NCBI GenBank assembly: GCA_958510875.1
Contig: OY294067.1
Coordinates: 198,521,401-198,585,400 of the forward strand
DNA: 64,000 nucleotides
Direction of reading: 5' to 3'
From: Endomychus coccineus
Taxonomy: Eukaryota > Arthropoda > Insecta > Coleoptera > Endomychidae
Below the pieces are notes generated by a model that was not told the DNA's origin, did no database searches, and was given only the letters and a program-made list of their open reading frames with translations. This document shows, piece after piece, positions 49,123 through 57,530 of this stretch (position 1 is its first letter; the number at the start of each line of letters is the position of its first letter). A program made the translations under genes and the position numbers.

Positions 49123-49443
49123 CCGGATGATGTATTCAATGAAGTTTGGCTCGTTGAATATTCGAAGTTTTTCCTACATTGTAACCAAGGGACTTCAAAA
49201 AATTTATATTTTCCAATGATAGTGATGCAGAAGCAACCTTCTCCCTCTTCAATGACAGTGATGCAGAAGCAACCTTCTCCCTCGAGCTCGTTGTAGATAA
49301 TGACTGATGACCACTATGGAGATGTCTTTTATTGCTAAAATCCAAACTCATGTTCTCAAGTGATGGCTACTGCAACAACAACCTTCTCAGTTGAATTCCT
49401 TTCATATAATGAGTGGTGGTGAGTATTGGATTATTATTTATTG
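49123..49443. other. gap between capsid and penton-like genes with a short duplication
   Basis: A roughly 42-bp phrase (GTGATGCAGAAGCAACCTTCTCCCTC) occurs twice in tandem near 49223-49284, with a weaker trace near 49367-49391. The sequence upstream of the capsid frame here carries the defect that removed its start codon. Confidence 0.55.
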
Positions 49444-50202
49444 TTAGAAGCCATAATCCCTAGCGATCTTTTTTAATTCCAATCGTATAATAATTTCTTC
49501 TCCACGAAAATTTACCGGTTCCCAATTCTGATCTAAAATACTCAGCGTGATGTTATCGAAAGATGTCTTGCTGATGACCGGTAGATAAATAAGATTCTTC
49601 GGCTCTATATCAATGAAAAACATAGGTGGTACAAGAGGTGAGAACTCATATATCGTATGAGCTATCTTATTGTTATAATATGCTCCTGCGGTTAAGTTAC
49701 ACTCCACTCTAATAGTTTGAACTTTGATTATGTTTATAGGTCGATCAGATACGTGTAGTTCACGAGATGTCAATTTCTTTTTGCTGAATCCCAACAGTTC
49801 GCTTATACTATCTTTAGGAATAAAATTCACTTCAAAATCACTCTTCAGCTCTGTGTGTAGAGTGTTGTTGTTAGATTTTATTGATAATTTCCGGTCACGC
49901 TCTTCTTGCTCCACTCCTATCCCACAAACTGTACTTTGTATGAAATCTTCGATGTCTGTCAACTCGTAGGACCCCGTAGGTATAGTAACTACTTTTTCCT
50001 CACCCTTCACATCTTCATAATAAAATTTATTAAGACCTTCTTCAATGTTCGGGATGCTATTGTACGTATGCAAACCAACAAGTGCGATAGAATAATATGA
50101 ATGAGGATCTGGTTCTATAGGTGGGTGAAAATCTACAGATAAGCAGCAGCTCTTACCCGTGATAGTGAACGTCTGAGACATGATTGATGAAAACTTCATC
50201 AA
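49444..50202 (-). CDS. minor capsid (penton-like) protein
   Basis: 252 residues, intact. The N-terminus contains FHPPIEPDPHSYYSIALVG and LHTYNSIPNI, followed by VTIPTGSYELTDIEDFIQ. The middle has ELLGFSKKKL and the C-terminal third has PPMFFIDIEPKNLIYLPV. This pattern is shared by proteins that accompany the double-jelly-roll gene in insect elements. By position and size it is the best candidate for the single-jelly-roll vertex protein, although I cannot confirm the fold from sequence alone. An in-frame ATG eight codons in (MSQTF) is an alternative start. Confidence 0.7.
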   Translation of the reverse strand: MMKFSSIMSQTFTITGKSCCLSVDFHPPIEPDPHSYYSIALVGLHTYNSIPNIEEGLNKFYYEDVKGEEKVVTIPTGSYELTDIEDFIQSTVCGIGVEQEERDRKLSIKSNNNTLHTELKSDFEVNFIPKDSISELLGFSKKKLTSRELHVSDRPINIIKVQTIRVECNLTAGAYYNNKIAHTIYEFSPLVPPMFFIDIEPKNLIYLPVISKTSFDNITLSILDQNWEPVNFRGEEIIIRLELKKIARDYGF

Positions 50203-50749
50203 AAATCTATTTACATACTAATAAAATGCAATGTTAGTCGACCACAACTGAAGAGTCAGAGAGGAATACCAAACATAACAGGCTACAATTACATGAAATA
50301 TCGTTTAGACGGCAAGCTTTATCGAATGAATTGATACCCTGAATCTCCTTAACCGTTCTTCTAATTTTGCACCTGGTATTGATAACCAGGAATATGAAGT
50401 TCAAACGGGAGCTTGTTTATAAGCGTATTGAGAACAACTTCTCCCACGCAAGCATCCATACAGACTGATGAGAATTCAAGATTGCACTGTTATTTGAAGA
50501 GGGGAGATAGAAAGACCAAAGATCTCAAAACAATTCTTTATTAATTTTCTCAATACAAAAAATGTTAGTATAACCTTAAAAATATTTTTAAAATATCACA
50601 ATCTTGGCTCTTGATTCATCGTCTTAGTCGTATTGCATATTCCTACCCCTTCCATCTATATTGAAGTCCTTTTATGTATGTTCGACGCTGGTAAAAGTTC
50701 TTCCTTCTCTGCAAAACTTGTTCTCTACTCATCTTATCAATGTGGAAAT
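50203..50749. other. spacer between penton-like and fibre-like genes
   Basis: This 547-bp AT-rich spacer has no recognised gene. It is the largest gap in an otherwise compact gene row, so it may hold the promoter for the penton-like and capsid genes, or a lost small gene. Confidence 0.4.
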
Positions 50750-51406
50750 CTAGTGTAGAATTAATTTTTTAAGTATATTCACAGGATTTGAAGTTATACG
50801 CTTCACAGAGGCCAGCTTTGTTGTTGTTGTGGATGATGAGGGTCTCTTCTTAGAAGGTCCCATATATGTCATCCGTCGTTCTAACGCCTCCACTTTACTA
50901 GTGATGTTATTTAAACGCATGTTCACACTGTTAAATGTGTTATTGATCTCTTTCAATTCATTTCTGTTTTCCCTCACACTATGACTGATTGTTTCATACT
51001 CTGATTTTATGTAGATTCCCATTCCATTATATTTATTCTGAATGTCCATCAGATGTTTATCAATGTTGAGAATAACCTTTTCATTCGTTAATTTATGTTC
51101 ATCCAGATCCTTGTTGATATCTTTGATCAAATTATCAACCCTAACATTGAAGGTATCTTTAAGACTGGTTTCCGTATTCAGATTCAGTTTGTGTGTTAAT
51201 TTATCAACATACACTCTATTTGCAATATCTCCATCATCATTCGGTGATTTTACGTTGCACAATCTACGATTTTTCATATCATAACTCCCATCGCTCGTTA
51301 GGAATAATCCTTGTCCGTGAACTTGTTTGAAATTATAATTAAATACATTTGTATCATATATCCACATGGAAGAGGAGGCTCTGCCAAACTTATCCATTGA
51401 AACCAT
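50750..51406 (-). CDS. fibre-like coiled-coil protein
   Basis: 218 residues. Residues about 37-70 contain SDGSYDMKNRRLCNV, then a Pro-Asn-Asp-Asp-Gly stretch and NRVYVDKL. This resembles the repeat at which phage and viral fibre proteins pass from shaft into a trimeric coiled coil (usual form M-x-x-x-I-x-N-V ... A-x-x-x-Y-V-D). About 100 residues of charged heptad-like helix follow, with a basic Ser/Thr-rich C-terminus (KKRPSSSTTTTKL). The start lies 17 bp inside the 3' end of the DUF8207-like gene, which points to tight co-expression. It is a candidate receptor-binding spike; a scaffold role is also possible. Confidence 0.6.
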   Translation of the reverse strand: MVSMDKFGRASSSMWIYDTNVFNYNFKQVHGQGLFLTSDGSYDMKNRRLCNVKSPNDDGDIANRVYVDKLTHKLNLNTETSLKDTFNVRVDNLIKDINKDLDEHKLTNEKVILNIDKHLMDIQNKYNGMGIYIKSEYETISHSVRENRNELKEINNTFNSVNMRLNNITSKVEALERRMTYMGPSKKRPSSSTTTTKLASVKRITSNPVNILKKLILH

Positions 51407-52454
51407 CTTTATAACTGTGATGAATTTGTCTTACACCTGGTTTTTGTTCAATTACCCCTGCCTCTATCAATTCTTCTATTATAGAGATTATCTCGTTGTG
51501 ATGATTATTGTTACCGGCATGCGAGGATGCAACACGAAGTCTCAGTCTATCCACAATTTCGTTAACGTCATCCCAATAAACATATTCGATAGGTTTCTCG
51601 TTATATTCAAGCATATCATTTTGGATATATGCACTTTCAGTGTATGTTTTGGCTCTGGGTCTTTTCATGGAAGTAATCAAAGGTTTCAGTACATGTTTGT
51701 ATTTTACTGTGTATCTTATTCGATCAGCTGGATCGTTATAACGTCTATGGGCACTAATCATTTCCATCATTTGACTGTAATTTTTCTCATCTTCCGCAGT
51801 GTAAGTATCAGGTAGAACATCTCTGTAGAATATCAAATTATACAGTCCTGTGGTACCCTTGAACGGAGTACCCTTGATAATTATATTACTCTCACTATCA
51901 ATTTCTATAGGTTGATTAGCCATGAACCATTTGTCTAAAGTTGAATTATATTGCAAACCCATTTTATCATCGTATCTCTTGACATCATCATCCAATAGGA
52001 ATCCTTCCAAGTAATAACGTGCTAATGTGGAGTATTGTTGCAGAAACTCCTCTGTAGCCGCTGCATTATCTTTCTTATGTTTTCTGAATTCTTCACGAAT
52101 CTGATCGACAGTAGGTTTGGGTGTGAACACATCCTCCTCAGTATCTTGGGGGTTATATACGAATTCTTCACCTTCAGTTACAATATCTGGGATTGGTATG
52201 TTCTCCATTTGTGTTGCTGTAGAAACAATACTTTTAGGTTTAACCAACGAATTTCGTTTGATTATTTCAGAATTTCTCGCAATTTCCTCTAGGGGTTTAG
52301 ATACATTCCTGGACGTATTATTTAGAATCTCATCATTTTCAGCTTTACCCAATTTCACAGCCATATATTTTTTCCTCACAACGTTTGCTAACTCCCAAAT
52401 CTTTTTCTTCAATTGTTGTTCTTCTTTTAGCATGTTACTCACACCCACGTCCAT
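51390..52454 (-). CDS. DUF8207-like structural protein
   Basis: 354 residues, intact. The N-terminal half (1-120) is charged and probably disordered, with a coiled-coil start (LKEEQQLKKKIWELANVV). The conserved part is at about 150-260: YYLEGFLLDDD, a line with MANQPIEIDSES, then FKGTTGLYNLIFYRD and a YSQMMEMISAHRRYN helix. It matches the insect and hydra proteins annotated DUF8207, which commonly lie beside double-jelly-roll genes. No enzymatic motif is visible, so a virion or assembly role is inferred from context. It starts 44 bp after the ATPase stop and overlaps the fibre-like gene by 17 bp. Confidence 0.75.
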   Translation of the reverse strand: MDVGVSNMLKEEQQLKKKIWELANVVRKKYMAVKLGKAENDEILNNTSRNVSKPLEEIARNSEIIKRNSLVKPKSIVSTATQMENIPIPDIVTEGEEFVYNPQDTEEDVFTPKPTVDQIREEFRKHKKDNAAATEEFLQQYSTLARYYLEGFLLDDDVKRYDDKMGLQYNSTLDKWFMANQPIEIDSESNIIIKGTPFKGTTGLYNLIFYRDVLPDTYTAEDEKNYSQMMEMISAHRRYNDPADRIRYTVKYKHVLKPLITSMKRPRAKTYTESAYIQNDMLEYNEKPIEYVYWDDVNEIVDRLRLRVASSHAGNNNHHNEIISIIEELIEAGVIEQKPGVRQIHHSYKDGFNG

Positions 52455-52497
52455 GCTGAGCGGGTTGTCTATTTCAAATGGAGGTATATATACATGT

Positions 52498-53050
52498 TAG
52501 ATGTATATATATCTATCAAACCCTTTGCGATAACGTCCTTTGTTCATATCACAGTCTTTGTTTATCATAAGGAATCCATATTTATCTTAACAACATACGC
52601 TACATATCTCTTTGAATTTCTCGAGTGACATGTCGGTACTTACATGATCGGTAAATATATGTTTCAAATTGAGTTCATCCTGTTTGAAAATAATCAAGCA
52701 ATTGGCATTGTCGCGCAATCCATGTTTTGGACATTTAGCAAAAGACTGACAAAGATAGAAACTATCAATTGAGTTGTGTCTCCCTCTTGGTGTAAAGACT
52801 TTGAATATATGTACACGTTTTCAAATTTCAGGCCGTTAGCATCTAACAATAGAGATAACATCACATTTGTTTTCCCACAATTACTTGGACCACAGATTAT
52901 TGTTCGTAGAGTATTAGGCAGTAAAGAGCTGTGGCGTTGTGGTTGTTCAACATTCTCATTGCTTGACCCTAAGTTCATAATACTCAACGAGTCTTTTTGC
53001 TTAACAATCTTCATCATGCCTGAAGGCGAATCGAAATCATACTGAAACAT
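52498..53050 (-). pseudogene. genome-packaging ATPase, internally deleted
   Basis: The N-terminal part (53050-52790) is intact, with a Walker A loop GPSNCGKTN at residues 54-62 and FENVYIYSKSLHQ at about residues 75-87, as in A32/FtsK-type packaging ATPases of Polinton-like viruses. The next expected stretch, which holds Walker B, is absent. The sequence jumps, in another frame, to DSFYLCQSFAKCPKHGLRDN and IIFKQDE, then FKEICSVCC, an in-frame stop, and DKYGFLMINKD to a final stop at 52498. One deletion with a frameshift, plus a point stop, thus removes the catalytic centre. The intact gene would pump DNA into the shell. Confidence 0.85.
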
Positions 53051-53160
53051 ATGTTAGTAAGCATTTGTTTATATACTAGTTGATGATGTTATATTGTGTA
53101 TGTCTGATCACGCGGTTAGGTATTTCTACGCTTCTGTCAAAATTAGGTGTCAAATACATG

Positions 53161-53960
53161 TTAAATAGGTCTGAATGCTGAAACACGTGTCTGAAACACG
53201 TGTCTGAATGCTGAAACACGTGTCTGAATGCTGAAACACGTGTCTGAAACACGTGTCTCAATGCTGAAACACGTGTCTGAATGCTGAAACACGTGTCTGA
53301 ATGCTGGAACACGTGTCTGAATGTTGAAACACGTGTCTGAATGTTGAAACACGTGTCTGAAACACGTGTCTGAATACTGAAACACGTGTCTGAATGTTGA
53401 AACACGTGTCTGAAGGCTGAAACACGTGTCTGAAACACGTGTCTGAATGCTGAAACACGTGTCTGAATGCTGAAACACGTGTCTGAAACACGTGTCTGAA
53501 TGCTGAAACACGTGTCTGAATACTGAAACACGTGTCTGAATGTTGAAACACGTGTCTGAATGTTGAAACACGTGTCTGAATGCTGAAACACGTGTCTGAA
53601 ACACGTGTCTGAATGCTGAAACACGTGTCTGAATGCTGAAACACGTGTCTGAATGCTGAAACACGTGTCTGAATGCTGAAACACGTGTCCGAATGTTGAA
53701 ACACGTGTCTGAAACACGTGTCTGAATACTGAAACACGTGTCTGAATGCTGAAACACGTGTCTGAAACACGTGTCTGAATGCTAAAACACCTGTCTGAAT
53801 GCTGAAACACGTGTCTGAAACACGTGTCTGAATGCTGAAACACGTGTCTGAATGCTGAAACACGTGTCTGAATGTTGAAACACGTGTCTGAAACACGTGT
53901 CTGAATGTTGAAACACGTGTCTGAATGTTGAATCACGTGTTGAATCATGCGATAAAACAT
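53161..53960. repeat. CACGTG minisatellite (20-bp and 13-bp units)
   Basis: About 45 units are built from two modules: CTGAATGCTGAAACACGTGT (20 bp, with A/T/G variants in the middle) and a shortened CTGAAACACGTGT (13 bp). Nearly every unit contains the palindrome CACGTG. The array lies directly upstream of the ATPase start, at the head of the whole minus-strand gene row. All minus-strand frames are open through it because the units lack stop codons on that strand. That makes long frames of little meaning. It resembles in layout the palindrome-repeat enhancers/origins of large insect viruses, though the sequence is different. Confidence 0.92.
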
Positions 53961-54510
53961 GTGCATGAATGTATTACAACCATTATGATTATTCACATTT
54001 TATCCCTCATCAGCTTATCATAGTTAAGTTATATGATTAGTGATTGATTGATGTTTCATTTACATTTAGATATATTTGCAATATTATTATTATTATCGAT
54101 ATACACTTATCGTTCTATTTATTAGAATATATTTTATATTTCCCGATTAATATTTGAGTATAAGCATATTTAACATTTAGCTATAAGAATAATAATTATT
54201 GTAAGCATAATTAGTGATTGATTGATGTTTCATTTACATTTATATGTAGCTGCAATATTATTATTGATATCTATTCACATGTAGTTACAATATATTCATT
54301 TCTCATTATTAGAATCTAATAGGAATTTATTTTTCCCTCGATTAGTTTGAATAAAAGCACATTCAACACTTAGTTATTGGAATAATATTCATTGTAACTG
54401 TTGTGTTGAAGAATGATATATTTTCGATAATGAAATGATTATGTAAACCCGTGAAAAAAAAATGTGTTTATCATTATAACTTTTACCCGACTGTTTGTCT
54501 ACATGTTTTT
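53961..54510. other. AT-rich stretch with a direct repeat
   Basis: TTAGTGATTGATTGATGTTTCATTTACATTTA occurs at about 54036 and 54211, giving a two-unit repeat of about 175 bp that continues through TGCAATATTATTATT and TTAGAAT. No gene is seen. Confidence 0.55.
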
Positions 54511-54583
54511 AACTAGTGGTGTAATTGGTGAACACCCTGGTTCGAAAATCTAGAAATGCGGGTTCGAATTCCGCCTATGGTTG
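54511..54583 (+). other. tRNA-like segment 3 (interior, single copy)
   Basis: TGGTGTAATTGGTGAACACC is a good D arm with an A-box match. It is followed by a CTGG/CTAG anticodon-type stem and a strong T arm GCGGGTTCGAATTCCGC. Acceptor pairing is partial (about five of seven, counting a G-T pair). It is closer to a real tRNA than the inverted-repeat copies, with a Gln-like D arm, but the anticodon loop is not canonical. Confidence 0.6.
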
Positions 54584-56920
54584 AATCTTTCACGTTTATT
54601 CATCTTTATAATCCTATGTTAAATCATCTAAGTTATCTTCATGATCCAGAAAATTTAATTCTATATCTCTTAAGTTACATACACGATAGTGGCCAATAAG
54701 GCAAAGAAACTTCAAACTTATATATATATGAACGCTTTAACGTATGAAGTTTGTAAAAGTTGTGCTCGTGAAGGAAGATAGTAAAGATTGCTAATGGAGA
54801 TATTTATATAATTATTATTGGTATTTTATTCCTCATCAGCCTATCATAGTTTGTAAACGATGATGACGTCACAGGCTGTTGAATCACCTGCTAAACAAGT
54901 GTCTGAATGTTGATAATGATCGCTTATGAAGATACTATAGCTCTACTCAATGTAGACTTTTATGAAGCATGTGCTTGAATGTCATATAGATTAGCGCTTA
55001 TGAAGATATTCATATGATTATTATTATTATTATCCTCATCTATTCCTCATCCAACCATCATAGTTCTACCTCTTGGGTGGTTGAGGAAATGAGTTCGATC
55101 TCTATAAAACTCCCCCGTATATATGTTTCCATTGAAATTGATTGAATTTTATAAAAGCTAACTGTCCGTCTGTCTGTCTGTTCCTATGAAGAAATGTGTG
55201 TCGATGAAAATGTTTTATTAGTGTATTTTTGCATACTGAAAAAATTATATTAGCACATCTGTATGTTTAAGATGATTAAAAATGTATTTTGTTATATAGC
55301 AATCGAGCTGTACAGACAGTTCGAATAATCATCGTGATGCGTGGCACCGCTTCGTCTACATTCTGTATAGGTATTGGGCTCCAACCCTCCCGCACCTATA
55401 TATTGTATACCTCGAATTACCGAATTCGTCGCAAATCTTATTATATAACGTTTACAGCGCTTATAGGGTACTACGTTAATAATTATTAACAATATTTCCA
55501 CCACCAGCAGCTATATTTCGGATCATATTATGCGATTTACAATCAATATGATTCGAATATATATACATACTACATGTTTGATTTAAAATAAAGTATTCTC
55601 ATTGCGTTTTTGAAGGTGATCGGCGTAACTTCCTTATCACTCGAACCAGCTGTAGCTCTATCTCAAAATATGATAGTGGATATTGTTCAACCTGCCACAA
55701 ATTTAGCATAAGCTTATTTGATTTATATCGGGTAATTTATGTAACATACATGAATGAATATAATATTATAGCGAATTATGTTTACTTCGGAACTAATTTT
55801 GGAAAAACATTTTATATATTCATATTACTTTCAGATAACTTATGAAACTACTTTAACATTGAAGGATCGCGCATCATTACGATAATTCCAAGTTAAATAC
55901 ATTGCTCTTGGAGATGATTTAGCACAACCTTATCACACACAAGTAAGCTAATAATGCATACTTATAATATCATGACGAATATTGTACTCGCTAGTACTAA
56001 TCAAGCAAAAAGTCCTTAGATGATTTAATAGTTATTTCTGCAAACGCTTCATAATATCGCTATTATGAGAAGCAGCATTTTTGTAAACTATCGCATGTTA
56101 GATGTTATGACCCCTTATTGAAGACTTGTGGAGCAGCCGATGCACCGCGACCGATATCATTATAACTCAGACAAAACCCCTGCGACTAACGGCATGTACA
56201 AACAACCCAACATTTTATTGAAGACTCCTGCAAGGTAGATACCTCGCTGAAGACCTGCGTGATAGACATCATTATACCTGCACACTCTGTATATCCTCAC
56301 ATACACACCGCACCTCGCGCCAGCTTCATTCAAATTCACATGATGACGTCATACATAAACGATCTGTATAACCTCACATTCCATACGTCATTGAAGTTCC
56401 CCAACTCCATTTTGTATACTAAAAATAATATCCATATATCTATATGTTTAAGATGATTGAAATCGCATTTGGTAATATAGCAATCAAGTAAGGTACAGAC
56501 AGCTTGAATAAACGTCTTGAAAGTAATTTCCTTATAAACATCGCGTTTGAGAAATGCAGAAGATATCATTTCCATACTGTATAACATTCCATCTATACAC
56601 CCACTCCGATGGAGGAGCAGCAGCCCTCCCATGATACCTCGATGAAGCCCCGGTCTCTTTCAAAAATCACGTGACTGACGACATGTACAAACAACACTAT
56701 TTCAAAACCCTAGGACTGACGCTATGAAGAAGCAGCCCCACATTCCATACCTCGCTGTAGGCTCCGACACTTCGTCACCCGCATGTTCAGATACCTGCAT
56801 GACTGACGTCATGTAAAAACAAATTACCTGCATCATATAGACTGCAATATACTCGCACTTATCACTCAGACCGGATACCCCGCGGTTATATCTACAACAT
56901 TAAAATCGCTTGTTCTCAAT

Positions 56921-56989
56921 TCCTCCATAGCTGAGCGGTTAAAGAGCTGGCTTTGGATTTCATTTCTCGGGTTCGATTCCCGTAAGTAG
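56921..56989 (+). other. tRNA-like segment 2, right copy
   Basis: Mirror of 45019-45090, with TAGCTGAGCGGTTAAAGAGC and GGGTTCGATTCCCG. The D-loop here has GGTTAAA, the standard form, and is one base longer than the left copy. This version is therefore probably nearer the original. Confidence 0.65.
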
Positions 56990-57043
56990 AAAAATATTTC
57001 ATTTCCAGTAGAAGTGTTTGTATACTAGATTAAATTGTTTCAA

Positions 57044-57110
57044 ATCCTCAGCGGTTAAGCCGCCTAACTTTAGAGTTCATTTCCCGGGTTCGAATCTCGG
57101 TGTGTGTAGA
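57044..57110 (+). other. tRNA-like segment 1, right copy (single)
   Basis: Mirror of 44779-44850, with CAGCGGTTAAGCCGCC and CCCGGGTTCGAATCTCGG. It occurs once here against twice on the left. Confidence 0.6.
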
Positions 57111-57131
57111 CAAAAAAATCATTTCAGTAGA

Positions 57132-57370
57132 ATGTGAGTACACAGATGAGTAGTTCACTGACTTCACCCGACCATTGTTAGGGAAGAACCATACACAGAT
57201 GATTAGTTCACAGACTCCACCGGGCCATAGTTAGGGTTGAACCATACACAGATGACTAGTTCACCGACTTCATCAGACCATAGTTAGGGAAGAACCATAG
57301 ACAGATGACAGACTTCCAGAACCATAGTTAGAGGGAACCATAGACAGATGACTAGTTCATAGAACCATAG
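57132..57370. repeat. subterminal tandem repeat of the right inverted repeat
   Basis: Mirror of 44515-44755, with about four 60-bp units sharing TACACAGATGA and CCATAGTTAGGG. Confidence 0.75.
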
Positions 57371-57524
57371 ACTACCTACCCCCCCATCGACATGACTGCG
57401 CATGCGTGATTGTGGATCACCTTGGGATGGTCAGTTTTCGGTAAAATGAACCTTAGATTTCCTTATGGAGATTTACATGCAAAAAAGGTCGATTTTGAGC
57501 CCGAACTGTCATAGCACATCTACT

Positions 57525-57530
57525 GGGGTT
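57525..57530. repeat. 6-bp target-site duplication of the viral element, right copy
   Basis: GGGGTT follows CACATCTACT directly and equals 44356-44361. Confidence 0.88.

Larger units (their letters stand above)
44362..57524. mobile_element. Polinton-like endogenous viral element, 13,163 bp, nested in a LINE
   Basis: The ends are AGTAGATGTGCTATGACAG at the left and the exact inverse ending CACATCTACT at the right. The element has 2.7-2.8-kb inverted repeats and a 6-bp duplication. AG...CT ends, long inverted repeats and 6-bp duplications are the standard marks of Polintons/Mavericks. The 7.6-kb interior holds five minus-strand genes, four of them virion-type, plus a packaging ATPase remnant. 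The interior shows no protein-primed DNA polymerase B, retroviral-type integrase, protease or helicase. The copy is therefore non-autonomous, either a deletion derivative or a lineage that borrows replication and integration functions. The two inverted repeats differ by a few substitutions per hundred bases (6 in about 235 bp compared by eye), so the insertion is not recent. Confidence 0.85.
54831..57524. repeat. right terminal inverted repeat (2,694 bp)
   Basis: Inverse of 44362-47192, with scattered substitutions and one fewer tRNA-like unit. It starts CCTCATCAGCCTATCATAG with TGACGTCA at 54864-54871, has further TGACGTCA sites at 56344-56351 and 56804-56811, and ends CACATCTACT. Confidence 0.88.

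Noticed and set aside
51366..51815. 149-codon + strand frame opposite the DUF8207-like gene
   Set aside because: Antisense shadow of a gene with conserved motifs on the other strand.
53161..53960. CRISPR-like array
   Set aside because: There are no unique spacers of constant length; the sequence between CACGTG sites is itself repeated. The context is eukaryotic.
53076..53996. 306-codon minus-strand open frame (and two others) across the CACGTG array
   Set aside because: The repeat units lack stop codons in all three minus frames and unit lengths (20 and 13) are not multiples of three, so the protein sequence would scramble. This is a by-product of the repeat.
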